Source: Methylobacter sp.
GTDB lineage: Bacteria; Pseudomonadota; Gammaproteobacteria; Methylococcales; Methylomonadaceae
Length of the DNA: 40,704 bases
Reading direction: 5' to 3'
Assembly: GCA_026399025.1 (NCBI GenBank)
Contig: JAPLRU010000101.1
Location: forward strand, 1-40,704
How positions within the stretch are numbered: the first letter of the stretch is position 1; every line of letters starts with the position of its first letter. The notes beneath the pieces are model-generated. The model did not search any database. It had not been told where the DNA came from and saw nothing but the letters and a program-made list of their open reading frames with translations. The position numbers were made by a program, and so were the translations under genes. Positions 16,666 to 25,720 of this stretch are shown here, piece by piece.

Positions 16666-18177
16666 TCAATGCAACCTCTTTGTGTAGATGCTGGATTCAA
16701 TTTGATAGCCGGCGCCAACAAATAGCCTTTGTGAGCGCACATTCACCCCAAGTACATGAGCACGAATACGATGAATTTTTGGGTAGTTGGTTAAAAGCCA
16801 TTGCTCAGCGCTTTGCAGTAGACTCCTTCCTTGTCCGAATAGTGCAGCATCAGGGACAAGATAAATCGAAACCTCCGCTTCGTCATTTTGCAGATCGAAA
16901 CGAACCACCCCAACGGGCGATTCCGCACGGTGCCCAATAAGCAGCATTTTTTCCGGATCCGCCAACACGGAGGCAAACCATCTTTGATGGTCCTGCCAAT
17001 CGATCAAGCCGGCGTTACGCGAAACCGCCCTGATACTGGAGTGATTCCGCCATTGAAATAACTTTTCTGAGTCATTTGGTCCTGCGATCCTCATTTCGAT
17101 GTCGCCGCTCCCCATGCTTGTGATGACGCGCATTATGCCCCGGCCATCCACAGCTTGCAGGTTATTACGGGAGATCAACTGTCTGAGATAACTATTATCG
17201 ATTAACGCATGAATATGTCTTTGAAATATTTGATTCAAGTCACCTTTGATTGCCGGTGAATACAGCAAGCCCTTTAATGCGGCATCCGCAACCTGTCTTT
17301 GCTGATTATCCGCCGTACAAATGGCTAAAGTAGGCAAGCCTAGACAACACCGCTCCCAAGTCGCCGCTCCCCCCGCGCCTATCGCCAAGTCGGCGGCCGC
17401 CATCAATTCCGCCATCCGGGTGGTTTGTACATGGCAAAAAAATCCATGTTGTGCACATGCTGCTTCGATTTGCTCACAACAAGGATGCTGCGCACCTATC
17501 ACCACATCGACAGAGAGATCGGGAATGCCAATCTTAGACAATGCTTTAATTGCATGTCCTGTGTAGTTATCGGCGTCTACGCCGCCAAAAAATACCAGTA
17601 TGCGTTTGACAGCTTCACTACGTGGTTTGATTTGTTTATGTAATTGCCTGAATTCATCTCGCAACAAAGCATAGCTTGGCCCCAACAATAATTGACAATC
17701 GGAGGCTACTTTGCCGAGATACCGGCTATCCATGTCTGTATAAGAATTTTGGTCCAGCAATATATCGCAATCATGCAGGCGATCGGCGATGTCATCAATG
17801 ACCAGAATCTTTTTGGCTGTTTGCCTCAGCATCGACTCCCAGCGGGAATCCAGCGCATAGTGGTCAACAATCAGCCAATCCCACGATTGGTCGGACAGTG
17901 CCTGAATGGTAGCTTGCGCATCTTGTGTTTGGCTGGTGCCCAGCCAATGTGCGTGCGCCAAGCCGTTGTTGACCGGAGACGAGATTGCATCACTAGCCGG
18001 CGATATGTACTCCATATCTTTTGCCGCCAACATGTCGCACAAATGCGCGGGCAGATTGCGACTAACAAAACGAATGCGCGCGCCACGTTGCTTCAATCCA
18101 TCCGCCAAGGTCAAGCAGCGCATGAAATGGCCGGTACCGATTTGGCTTGAAGCATCGACACGAAACGCAATCTTCAT
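16666..18177 (-). CDS. pseG: PseG UDP-sugar hydrolase fused to a PseH-like GNAT acetyltransferase
   Basis: A 503-residue bifunctional protein. Residues 1-~345 are PseG, which hydrolyses UDP-2,4-diacetamido-2,4,6-trideoxy-L-altrose: FRVDASSQIGTGHFMRCL contains the catalytic His17, and GAGGAATWERCCLGLPTL is the GT-B nucleotide-binding loop. Residues ~362-503 are a GNAT domain (MRIAGPNDSEKLFQWRNH start; YLVPDAALFGQGRSLLQSAE around the acetyl-CoA loop; VNVRSQRLFVGAGY), matching PseH, the N4-acetyltransferase acting just before PseG. The fusion couples two consecutive pathway steps. It stops 2 nt before a degenerate pseI start, consistent with an ancestral pseG-pseH-pseI order. Confidence 0.88.
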   Translation of the reverse strand: MKIAFRVDASSQIGTGHFMRCLTLADGLKQRGARIRFVSRNLPAHLCDMLAAKDMEYISPASDAISSPVNNGLAHAHWLGTSQTQDAQATIQALSDQSWDWLIVDHYALDSRWESMLRQTAKKILVIDDIADRLHDCDILLDQNSYTDMDSRYLGKVASDCQLLLGPSYALLRDEFRQLHKQIKPRSEAVKRILVFFGGVDADNYTGHAIKALSKIGIPDLSVDVVIGAQHPCCEQIEAACAQHGFFCHVQTTRMAELMAAADLAIGAGGAATWERCCLGLPTLAICTADNQQRQVADAALKGLLYSPAIKGDLNQIFQRHIHALIDNSYLRQLISRNNLQAVDGRGIMRVITSMGSGDIEMRIAGPNDSEKLFQWRNHSSIRAVSRNAGLIDWQDHQRWFASVLADPEKMLLIGHRAESPVGVVRFDLQNDEAEVSIYLVPDAALFGQGRSLLQSAEQWLLTNYPKIHRIRAHVLGVNVRSQRLFVGAGYQIESSIYTKRLH

Positions 18178-18193
18178 TAATTAATCGCTTTTG

Positions 18194-18820
18194 CTATGCT
18201 TTTTGCATTAGAAACCATGTAATATCGTCCTGAGGAAAAGCGGGGTCTCGGCGATAGGAAAAACCGTAATCAACCAGCATTAAGTCAGGATATTTTTCCA
18301 GCATTTCACCGGCAAAGTCTCTTTTGAACAAACGATCCGCATGTCCCCGGTAAGAAATAGAGACCGGGGTCGGATTGTAATATTCGCAAATTAAAATTAA
18401 CCGGTTTGAGGCTTGATATAGTTTTTCGTAAACGGTGTCCAGCAGGTCAGGATCGATGTGGATCAGCACGCCTTTTATCAATGAAAGATCGACTTTTGTC
18501 GCTACCGGATATTCGAAAATCGAGCCTTCAAACACATGACTTTCTCCAATCAGGCTGGTGAGCTGCTGTGCGGCATCGGGGTTAATTTCAATAGCTTCCA
18601 GATGCATGCCGGGATAAAGGAGTTGAAGCGCCTTCAGGTTCATCCCTATGTTTGCTCCGAATTCAAGGCAGGATGTAAGTCGGCCGGCTTGTTTAAGCGC
18701 CTTTGTGAAAAAATTCAGGTTCGACGCCAGGAGTTCTTCGCTGTTGTTTCGACCAATATAGTCGGTACCGAACTCGCCCGCCCAAAATTCCTCTTGCGGT
18801 GTTTTAAATTTTGTATTCAT
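18194..18820 (-). CDS. Pseudaminic acid biosynthesis-associated methylase
   Basis: A 208-residue class I SAM methyltransferase. EEFWAGEFGTDYIGRN at the N-terminus and CLEFGANIGMNLKALQLL as the SAM-binding motif match the methylase family often found beside Pse genes (TIGR03587, from memory). IKGVLIHIDPDLL is motif III-like. The exact methylated position is unknown. I use the ATG at 18820 because a GAGAT ribosome site lies upstream; the longer frame begins with a TTG at 18835. It lies between pseF and pseGH in the same direction, with short gaps on both sides. Confidence 0.85.
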   Translation of the reverse strand: MNTKFKTPQEEFWAGEFGTDYIGRNNSEELLASNLNFFTKALKQAGRLTSCLEFGANIGMNLKALQLLYPGMHLEAIEINPDAAQQLTSLIGESHVFEGSIFEYPVATKVDLSLIKGVLIHIDPDLLDTVYEKLYQASNRLILICEYYNPTPVSISYRGHADRLFKRDFAGEMLEKYPDLMLVDYGFSYRRDPAFPQDDITWFLMQKA

Positions 18821-18854
18821 ATTTATCTCAGGCAATTATTTTCTTAAAAGATAT

Positions 18855-19553
18855 TTAGGTAGAACGATTTGCGGCATTAAATGCCGTGTACATCAATTCG
18901 GCTCGTTGCCAGTCCTCGGCTGTATCAATATCGATCACGCGCCAGTTGGGAATTACCAACCCCGCACCATGCCGGTGCACCGTTTTTCCTTCCAGCCATG
19001 ATTGTGCAAGCCCCCAATAAAATTGACCGACATCGTAAAAGGCAGGCTCAAGATCTTGAGTTCGGGTCGTAGCATACTGACTATAAAACGGTTCCATTAA
19101 GCCATTCGGTAATTGGCGTAATGCCCGTTGGATAGCGGAAGGGTAGGCGGCAACAGGAAATACATAGCTTATGTCATTCGTCTCCAGCATATGCAATGCC
19201 GCGACAAGATCATCTTTCTGCATAAGCGGCACGGCAGGATAGATGCAGCATACCTGATCTACCGGCCAACCCAGTGCCAGGCATGTGCTTACAGCATGGG
19301 CGATTACAGGAACTGTGGCGGCGTGATCGTCCGCCAGTTCCGCCGGCCGCACAAAAGGGCTTTCCGCTCCATATTCTGTTGCGATATGGCTGATTTCATC
19401 GTCATCGGTTGAGACCACAATATGATCAAACAAGCCGCTGCTCTGCGCTATGCCTATGGCATGGGCAATCATGGGTTTGCCGGCAAACAGTTTGATGTTC
19501 TTGCGCGGAATGCGTTTGCTGCCGCCCCGCGCCGGAATGATCGCTATTCTCAT
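18855..19553 (-). CDS. pseF: Pseudaminic acid cytidylyltransferase
   Basis: Activates pseudaminic acid to CMP-Pse for transfer. The 232 residues are of the usual length. MRIAIIPARGGSKRIPRKN is the CMP-NeuA/PseF signature, followed by STDDDEI (metal/nucleotide site) and YDVGQFYW, which is typical of PseF. The ATG at 19553 has AAGGAG 7 nt upstream and overlaps the stop of a small upstream frame (ATGA). With pseI and pseGH it covers the late pathway; pseB and pseC are absent from the window. Confidence 0.9.
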   Translation of the reverse strand: MRIAIIPARGGSKRIPRKNIKLFAGKPMIAHAIGIAQSSGLFDHIVVSTDDDEISHIATEYGAESPFVRPAELADDHAATVPVIAHAVSTCLALGWPVDQVCCIYPAVPLMQKDDLVAALHMLETNDISYVFPVAAYPSAIQRALRQLPNGLMEPFYSQYATTRTQDLEPAFYDVGQFYWGLAQSWLEGKTVHRHGAGLVIPNWRVIDIDTAEDWQRAELMYTAFNAANRST

Positions 19554-19696
19554 GTTAAGGCTCCTTTCACGGCGACCACCGGATCCTGCTCCGATTCACT
19601 CAAGTCGTGTTCGCCTACTCTATTGTTGGCGGCAACGAACAGCTTATCCGATGCCGGCTTGGTTGCGTCGTAAATAGTGGTTTTGATGCGTTCCAT
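19550..19696 (-). CDS. Possible small protein coupled to pseF (48 aa)
   Basis: A 48-codon frame (starts MERIKTTIYDATKPASDK, ends VAVKGALT) ends in an ATGA overlap with pseF, an arrangement that usually marks real coupled genes. A GTG at 19714 could extend it by six residues. No Shine-Dalgarno is evident and I recognise no family, so it could be the tail of a lost gene. The strong pseF ribosome site lies within its 3' end. Confidence 0.35.
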   Translation of the reverse strand: MERIKTTIYDATKPASDKLFVAANNRVGEHDLSESEQDPVVAVKGALT

Positions 19697-19756
19697 CCGA
19701 TTGTATTCGTTCACCGGTACGCGATTATTAGCGTCTAATCGAATTTATGGCAGCTA

Positions 19757-19790
19757 TCAAAAAACGACAGCGTGTTGTTGCGCCGCTGTT
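19757..19790 (-). terminator. Terminator between the O-methyltransferase and pseF
   Basis: On the minus strand ACAGCG pairs with CGCTGT around an 11-nt loop, followed by C, G and six T residues. It would end the transcript from the methyltransferase at 20584, implying a separate promoter for pseF between here and ~19700. The remaining gap (19791-19882) shows nothing else recognisable. Confidence 0.55.
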
Positions 19791-19882
19791 TAAGTCGTGT
19801 ATATATTGATGGAAATACTTGATAATCCTATTGGAATAATATCGACTTTATGATTGGGATGGTCCCGGAATCCCCAAAATAT

Positions 19883-20584
19883 CTAGCGTGTTTTTTTGTA
19901 GGGGACCGATTGCTTTTCCTGCCAACACTTTTTTCCGTCTGAATTCGTTCCTATTAGCAGATCATGCCGCCTTGGCAGTCTGCCTTTTTCGAATACGATC
20001 ATACTATCGTAAAAGTGCATGCCGTAGGTGGAGTTTGTAAACTCGCTGACTTCATTGGCGCCCCGAGTGTGGTAAGCATTCAGTTCGTCGATCAGGTTTT
20101 TTGCCAGTTCGATAAAGGTCGATGGTTTTTTATAGCCTCCGCCGTAATCCGGCCAATAATTTGTGTGCAGATCCTCCAGCGCGTACAGCCCCAGATCGGT
20201 AACATGAGGATAGAGCACGCTAAATGATTTTATTTGATGCTCGCAGACGTGACTGCCATCGTCAATAATGATGTCGAATTTGCCGAACTCTTCAACCAGA
20301 CTCAACAGGAAACTTTCGTCGGATTGATCGCCAATACGGATATGCACTTGATCTTCTTCATGATTTCTTGCATTGGGATCAATATCAATGGAAACGATCG
20401 TAACATGCGGCCCCAGAAATCTCTTCCACATTTGCAATGAGCCGCCATGAAGGCAGCCGATTTCGAGCAGTGTAATCGGTCTGTTGACGTATCTGCTGAA
20501 ATGATGCTCATAAATAGGCAAATAATGCGTCCATTTGAACACGGTTTTTCCATCGTTGGCATTAAATAGCGACCATAAGCTCAT
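19883..20584 (-). CDS. Class I SAM-dependent sugar O-methyltransferase (MycE-like)
   Basis: A 233-residue methyltransferase. FKWTHYLPIYEHHFSRY followed by LLEIGCLHGGSLQMWKRFLG closely resembles the MycE-type sugar 2''-O-methyltransferases (from memory). IVSIDIDP gives the SAM acidic residue, and IDDGSHVCEHQIKSF followed by ALEDLHTNYWP are the metal-binding Asp/Glu and catalytic His segments. It probably methylates a hydroxyl of a surface glycan sugar. It is adjacent and co-directional with a glycosyltransferase gene (56 bp upstream), so the two likely form a pair. Confidence 0.75.
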   Translation of the reverse strand: MSLWSLFNANDGKTVFKWTHYLPIYEHHFSRYVNRPITLLEIGCLHGGSLQMWKRFLGPHVTIVSIDIDPNARNHEEDQVHIRIGDQSDESFLLSLVEEFGKFDIIIDDGSHVCEHQIKSFSVLYPHVTDLGLYALEDLHTNYWPDYGGGYKKPSTFIELAKNLIDELNAYHTRGANEVSEFTNSTYGMHFYDSMIVFEKGRLPRRHDLLIGTNSDGKKCWQEKQSVPYKKTR

Positions 20585-20640
20585 GTTGTACCTCGCCTAA
20601 AGAAAATAAAAAATACGTGGGCTTTCGGTCTTATGCCGAT

Positions 20641-21501
20641 TCAATCAAAAAAGCCGCGAATGACATCGCGCACGTCGCGCCGACTGAAGACATCGAAACA
20701 GTCACTCGCATACTGCGTTCTTAAGTGTGGGTCTTCCAGCAGCTCAACACAGCTATTGCCCAGTTCCGCTGGAGCAGCGAAACGCAGCACCTGCTGCAAG
20801 TCCGGCTCGATATAGGTGTCGGGACGAAGCTCGCAGACTACGGCTTTCCGGTTAGCCAAATAATACGAGATCCGCACCACCTCGAAAATGGTAAGCAGCG
20901 GATTTTCATTGGAGATATTGAGTAACAGCTTTGAGCGCCCGATAAACTCATCGCGTTGTTTGCCCCAGATGCTCGACAGGGACACCAACGAGGTGCCGTA
21001 GCCTGCCGAGGCGCAAGTAATCAATTTTTCCGCGCGTTTGAGACCCAGGCTGCCGATGTACAGTACGTCGATATCTTCCGGCCGATCATGCGGAATGCGC
21101 ATCAGGTTCGGTGCGAAGGCGACTTGGGCATGATAGACCGGATATTTCGGATTCAACTCTTGCCAGATGGGTATATTGGCCAAACTGTAGTCCCATATCT
21201 GAAAATGGGCGGCCGCCGCCTCTAACATCGGTTTGCCGATCATTGAGGTCGCTGCATACTGCTCCAGGCTGTACAAAATGGAATTAGCCGGGAGTTGATC
21301 TTGCGTGCCCATATGAAAAAGAGGGAGCCAGCCAAATACAATATTGACGGCATTATGGTCGATTTCGTTGATGAAGAGGCGGGATTGATAGCCGAGACTA
21401 TGTAAACCCCACAGCAGACTGTCGATTACTTCGCGGTAAGAGTCAAAGATTTTAAAGCGGGGGTGAGCCGGTTGGAACAGCACTATGTTTATTTTTTTCA
21501 T
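20641..21501 (-). CDS. GT-B-like glycosyltransferase
   Basis: A 286-residue protein with the outline of a CgeB/GT-B transferase: an N-terminal half with EQYAATSMIGKPMLE, then VLYIGSLGLKRAE and a C-terminal nucleotide-sugar-binding half with LLLNISNENPLLTIFEVVRI and YLANRKAVVCE. Family assignment is by pattern and is moderate; donor and acceptor are unknown. It is the first gene of the minus-strand cluster, upstream of the O-methyltransferase, and may add the sugar that the latter methylates. Confidence 0.55.
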   Translation of the reverse strand: MKKINIVLFQPAHPRFKIFDSYREVIDSLLWGLHSLGYQSRLFINEIDHNAVNIVFGWLPLFHMGTQDQLPANSILYSLEQYAATSMIGKPMLEAAAAHFQIWDYSLANIPIWQELNPKYPVYHAQVAFAPNLMRIPHDRPEDIDVLYIGSLGLKRAEKLITCASAGYGTSLVSLSSIWGKQRDEFIGRSKLLLNISNENPLLTIFEVVRISYYLANRKAVVCELRPDTYIEPDLQQVLRFAAPAELGNSCVELLEDPHLRTQYASDCFDVFSRRDVRDVIRGFFD

Positions 21502-22017
21502 ACATTATCCGTAATGAATATACAGACTCCTCATTCGTTGTTTTACCCGGTTGTCAAAAAATAACGTCTATCGAGCATCGGCTCATCAAGATTCGAGGAC
21601 AGCAGCGTACATGCGGGCGCTAACTATGTCGAAACAGCCGTCCTCCACTACAGGTTTTCAAACGGCTTAACGCTCATATCGCCTAAGTCGACAGGGGCCG
21701 CGCGCAGTTTGCTATGTTCCTGTTAATCAAATAATACGATAAGTAGGAGGCCAAAAGGTAATTATTCAAACGCTATCTTTAATTTGTTTTGTTAAATTAA
21801 CGTCCGGTAGTCCCGGCAAATCAATGCAGCTTGATTTTTATCAATGAGTTAGGGCGGTGCATGAAATACCCCGAGCGTTCCGCTCAACGCTCTCGACTAC
21901 GACTCTTGCGTCGCTTACGGGAAGTGATAATAAATTCAGCTTTAGTCGATAGCCGTAACCGAAAAACGCTATACTCGGAAAACATCGCTTTTATTTTACA
22001 CATCAAGGATTATCTTC
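21502..22017. other. Divergent intergenic region between the glycan cluster and acs
   Basis: About 516 bp between two divergent genes, so it must hold promoters for both. It contains a perfect FNR-type palindrome at 21831-21844 and an inverted repeat GAGCGTT...AACGCTC at 21873-21892. AAGGA about 11 nt before the acs ATG is its ribosome site. Small frames here show no recognisable product. Confidence 0.6.
21831..21844 (+). promoter_or_regulatory. FNR/ANR-type box upstream of acs
   Basis: TTGATTTTTATCAA matches the FNR consensus TTGAT-N4-ATCAA at all ten defined positions. It lies 187 bp upstream of the acs ATG, with a possible -10 (TGAAAT near 21862) about 25 bp further on. It could control acs, the divergent glycan cluster, or both. 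Assignment is by consensus only. Confidence 0.5.
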
Positions 22018-23955
22018 ATGTCAGACCTTAAACTTTATGATCTCAAACCGGAAATAGCGTCCGCGGCGCACATTAGCGCCGAAACCTACAAAGCCCTATA
22101 TCAGCGCTCTTTAGCCGAACCGGACGTTTTTTGGGCCGAGCAGGCCGAACGCTTCCTGGTCTGGAGCAAGCCTTGGGACAACATTACCGACTGCGATTTC
22201 AAAACCGGCCATATCCGCTGGTTTGAAGGCGGCAAACTCAACGTCAGCGTCAATTGCGTGGATCGTCATCTGGCTACCCGCGCCGATCAAGTCGCGATTA
22301 TCTGGGAAGGCGACAATCCGGCGCAGGATAAAAAAATCACTTACCGGCAATTGCACGAACAAGTCTGTAAATTCGCCAACGTATTAAAAGCGCAAGGTGC
22401 CAAAAAAGGTGACCGCGTTTGCATTTACCTGCCGATGATCAGCGAAGCGGCGGCGGTGATGCTGGCCTGCACCCGTATCGGCGCGGTGCATTCTATCGTG
22501 TTCGGCGGCTTTTCCGCGGAAGCGTTAAAAGACCGGATTCTGGATGCCGATTGCCGGTTTTTGGTCTGCGCCGACGAAGGCCATCGCGGCGGCAAAATCG
22601 TGCCCATCAAGACTAATGTTGACGAGGCCGCCGCGTCCTGCCCCGGCCTTAAAAAAGTCATCGTCATCAAAAACACCGGCCATGCTGTTGATTGGCACGA
22701 GCAACGCGACGTCTGGTATCACGAAGCGATGGCGACCGCCTCGGCCGATTGTCCGGCTGAAGCGATGGATGCCGAAGATCCGTTATTTATCCTGTATACC
22801 TCAGGCTCCACCGGCAAGCCTAAAGGCGTGTTGCATACCACCGGCGGTTATTTGTTGTACGCGGCGATGACCCACAACTATATTTTCGATTACCACGACG
22901 GCGATATTTACTGGTGTACCGCCGATATAGGCTGGATAACCGGCCATTCCTACATGATCTACGGCCCCTTATGCAACGGCGCAACCACCTTGATGTTTGA
23001 AGGCGTACCGACTTATCCCGATGCCGGCCGTTTTTGGCAGGTCATCGATAAGCACCAAGTTAATATCTTCTACACCGCGCCGACCGCTATCCGTGCGCTG
23101 ATGGCGCAAGGCGATAAATTTGTCGCCAGCAGTTCGCGCAGCAGCTTGAGGATTCTCGGCAGCGTCGGTGAACCGATTAACCCGGAAGCCTGGGAGTGGT
23201 ATTACCATGTCGTTGGCGACGGTCGCTGTCCAATCGTCGACACCTGGTGGCAAACCGAAACCGGCGGCATTTTAATCACCCCATTGCCGGGCGCAATCGC
23301 TTTAAAGCCGGGTTCCGCGACCCTGCCTTTTTTCGGCATTAAGCCCGAAATCATGGATAACAGCGGCCAAATCCGGGAAGGCGTCGCCGAAGGCATTTTA
23401 GTGATCGGCCATTCCTGGCCGGGACAAGCGCGCACCGTTTACGGCGATCATCAACGTTTTATCGACACTTATTTTAAAAACTATCCCGGTTATTATTTTA
23501 CCGGCGACGGCGCGCGCCGCGATGAAGACGGCTATTTCTGGATTACCGGGCGGGTTGACGATGTGATCAACGTTTCCGGCCATCGTATGGGCACGGCGGA
23601 AATCGAAAGCGCGCTGGTATTGCATGAGCATGTCGCCGAAGCGGCGGTGGTCGGCTATCCGCATGACATCAAAGGCCAAGGCATTTACGCTTATGTGACC
23701 TTGAATGTCGGCATCGAACCGACGGAAGAACTACGGAAGGAGCTGATCGAACTGGTCAGAAAAGAAATCGGCCCGATTGCGCACCCGGATATTATTCAAT
23801 GGGCGCCGGGCCTGCCCAAAACACGCTCAGGTAAAATCATGCGGCGCATATTGCGTAAAGTGGCGTCCAATGAGATTAGCAGCTTGGGCGATACTTCCAC
23901 GCTGGCCGATCCGGCCGTGGTTGACGATATTATTGAGCATCGGGCTAATAAATAA
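22018..23955 (+). CDS. acs: Acetyl-CoA synthetase (AMP-forming)
   Basis: Activates acetate with ATP and CoA to acetyl-CoA in the cytoplasm. The 645 residues match the usual ~650. [17 protein letters not shown] is the AMP-binding P-loop, [10 protein letters not shown] and [19 protein letters not shown] are adenylate-forming motifs A5 and A8, and [15 protein letters not shown] holds the regulatory acetylatable Lys (K606). AAGGA lies ~11 nt before the ATG. It stands alone on the plus strand with strong hairpins downstream and an FNR-type box upstream. Confidence 0.97.
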   Translation: MSDLKLYDLKPEIASAAHISAETYKALYQRSLAEPDVFWAEQAERFLVWSKPWDNITDCDFKTGHIRWFEGGKLNVSVNCVDRHLATRADQVAIIWEGDNPAQDKKITYRQLHEQVCKFANVLKAQGAKKGDRVCIYLPMISEAAAVMLACTRIGAVHSIVFGGFSAEALKDRILDADCRFLVCADEGHRGGKIVPIKTNVDEAAASCPGLKKVIVIKNTGHAVDWHEQRDVWYHEAMATASADCPAEAMDAEDPLFILYTSGSTGKPKGVLHTTGGYLLYAAMTHNYIFDYHDGDIYWCTADIGWITGHSYMIYGPLCNGATTLMFEGVPTYPDAGRFWQVIDKHQVNIFYTAPTAIRALMAQGDKFVASSSRSSLRILGSVGEPINPEAWEWYYHVVGDGRCPIVDTWWQTETGGILITPLPGAIALKPGSATLPFFGIKPEIMDNSGQIREGVAEGILVIGHSWPGQARTVYGDHQRFIDTYFKNYPGYYFTGDGARRDEDGYFWITGRVDDVINVSGHRMGTAEIESALVLHEHVAEAAVVGYPHDIKGQGIYAYVTLNVGIEPTEELRKELIELVRKEIGPIAHPDIIQWAPGLPKTRSGKIMRRILRKVASNEISSLGDTSTLADPAVVDDIIEHRANK

Positions 23956-24026
23956 TCATCGTAACGACGACTTGCTCTGGTACTCCATCGTTTTTGTTTT
24001 GTCGAGTAAGGTTTTTAGTTTACTGC

Positions 24027-24064
24027 AAGACCTATGAGGTTTTAAAAACCTTGTAGGTCTTTGT
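24027..24064 (+). terminator. Long near-perfect hairpin after acs
   Basis: AAGACCTATGAGGTTTT pairs with AAAACCTTGTAGGTCTT with only the central TG/TG step unpaired, followed by TTGTT. It can act as a (possibly bidirectional) terminator for acs. The form is that of a dispersed hairpin repeat. Confidence 0.6.
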
Positions 24065-24125
24065 TACACCGGTCAAAACTAAGGAACGAGCGTGAAATAA
24101 CTTGAGCATTTGATCCTCTTCACAC

Positions 24126-24151
24126 AACCCTCTCCCGCTGGAGAGGGTTTT
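24126..24151 (+). terminator. Second hairpin with T tail
   Basis: AACCCTCTCC pairs with GGAGAGGGTT around CGCT and runs into four T residues. It could be a second terminator after acs or an interspersed palindromic repeat. Confidence 0.5.
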
Positions 24152-24677
24152 ACCTCGCTTTATCAACTGAGGTATTTATATGCTGGTATCGAACTCTTGC
24201 GCTAATTGAGTTGGCACACCAAAGCCAGCGAGGTCGCCCCCTTATTTCAAGTTTTCCGTACACCGGATTTATTTATACCTCGCATAAACCTCACCGAAGA
24301 TGTGATGCGACGGTATCCCTGTTTTAAACCAAGCAATTCAGTGAACCGTGCTTTTTTGCCAAGCCGAATTCCTCAATGGCAACCCGGTTATCCGTGCCAC
24401 ACATCACCGCGCAGATGCTGATAAAAAAATATCCTGGAGCAGATACTTCTTTTGTCTGTTTACTCCGGGGTCTTCAATGCTTGAAAAATGATGGATAATA
24501 GAAGGGGGTGCTTTGGCTATCATATTTGAATCAAAACGATAACTTTACTACCTTATCTAAATTCTATTTTCAAGTATTTTTAAGCGCGATTGCCTTGTAA
24601 TAATTCCGGTATCTATGCGCTAAGAAATACAGTCTTTACAGAACTTGCGCCAGTTTTGGCTATTTTGAGGAATATGT

Positions 24678-25670
24678 GTGAACGCTTGCCCTACAACAAC
24701 GATTAATTTTAACGCTATTAAAAACTTAACCTGTGATGAGATGATTGCAGTTGACAAGCTTATCTTGGCAACACTTAATTCCAAGGTTGAGCTTATTAAC
24801 AACATCGGTTGCTATATTATCGGTAACGGCGGTAAAAGATTGCGCCCATTACTGTTATTGTTGACGGCTAATGCCTTAGGCGGCATCAATGAATGCCATA
24901 TCACCATGGCGACAGTTGTTGAATTTTTGCATACCGCCAGCTTATTGCATGACGATGTGATTGATGAAGCCAGTTTGCGGCGGGGCCGTGAATCAGCCAA
25001 CTTGGTTTGGGGGAATGCTGCCAGCGTATTGGTTGGTGATTTTTTGTACGCGAATGCTTTTCAGATGATGTCTCGAACGGGCGATGTTCAGGTCATGGAT
25101 TTAGTATCACAAACCGTGTCCACGCTGACTGAAGGTGAAGTATTACAATTGATAAACTGCCACAATCCTGACACAACCGAAGCACAATATTTGGAAGTTA
25201 TCAGTTGCAAAACCGCCATTTTATTTAGAACCGCCGCTCATCTTGCCGCCCTGATTTCCCATGCAACGCCTGAACAAACACAAGGCTTAATTGATTACGG
25301 TCTCGCTTTAGGCATGGCTTTTCAGTTAATTGATGACGCGCTGGATTACACGTCGAATGTGGCGGAATTGGGTAAAAACTTGGGCAATGATTTAACCGAA
25401 GGTAAAACTACTCTGCCTTTAATTTATGCCATGCAATATGCGCGGCCTGATGAAGCAAACATTATTGCCGAGGCGATTAAAAAAGGCTCTGCCGATGCTT
25501 TTCAACAAGTGTATGCGATTGTGATAAAAACCGATGCAATTGCCTATACCTTTCAACGCGCCGAGGAACAGGCCGAAAAAGCGATTGCAGCGTTAGTGTG
25601 TTTATCGGATTCTGTTTATAAAGACGCGTTGATTGATTTGGCAAGATTCTCGGTACAGCGTAATCATTAG
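24678..25670 (+). CDS. ispB: Polyprenyl diphosphate synthase (octaprenyl type)
   Basis: A trans-isoprenyl diphosphate synthase of 330 residues, matching IspB length. GNGGKRLRPLLLLL, LLHDDVIDEASLRRG (first Asp-rich motif, DDVID) and FQLIDDALDY (second, DDALD) are the catalytic motifs; GKTTLPLIYA is family-typical. It would build a C40-type side chain for ubiquinone, or another long prenyl lipid. The start is GTG with GAGGA ~7 nt upstream. It is convergent with the neighbouring outer-membrane gene. Whether it is the housekeeping IspB or a second copy cannot be told from this window. Confidence 0.87.
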   Translation: MNACPTTTINFNAIKNLTCDEMIAVDKLILATLNSKVELINNIGCYIIGNGGKRLRPLLLLLTANALGGINECHITMATVVEFLHTASLLHDDVIDEASLRRGRESANLVWGNAASVLVGDFLYANAFQMMSRTGDVQVMDLVSQTVSTLTEGEVLQLINCHNPDTTEAQYLEVISCKTAILFRTAAHLAALISHATPEQTQGLIDYGLALGMAFQLIDDALDYTSNVAELGKNLGNDLTEGKTTLPLIYAMQYARPDEANIIAEAIKKGSADAFQQVYAIVIKTDAIAYTFQRAEEQAEKAIAALVCLSDSVYKDALIDLARFSVQRNH

Positions 25671-25720
25671 TCGCTGTGAAATTAGTCGTAACATTAAACG
25701 ATGGTCGCGAAAAAATACCG

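Larger units (their letters stand above)
23956..24677. other. Intergenic region with hairpin repeats
   Basis: About 720 bp between acs and the polyprenyl synthase. It holds two strong hairpins near its left end (annotated separately). Between about 24160 and 24660 I see no supported gene; a 71-codon frame at 24206 has no recognisable content. GAGGA at 24666-24670 is the ribosome site of the next gene. Confidence 0.5.
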
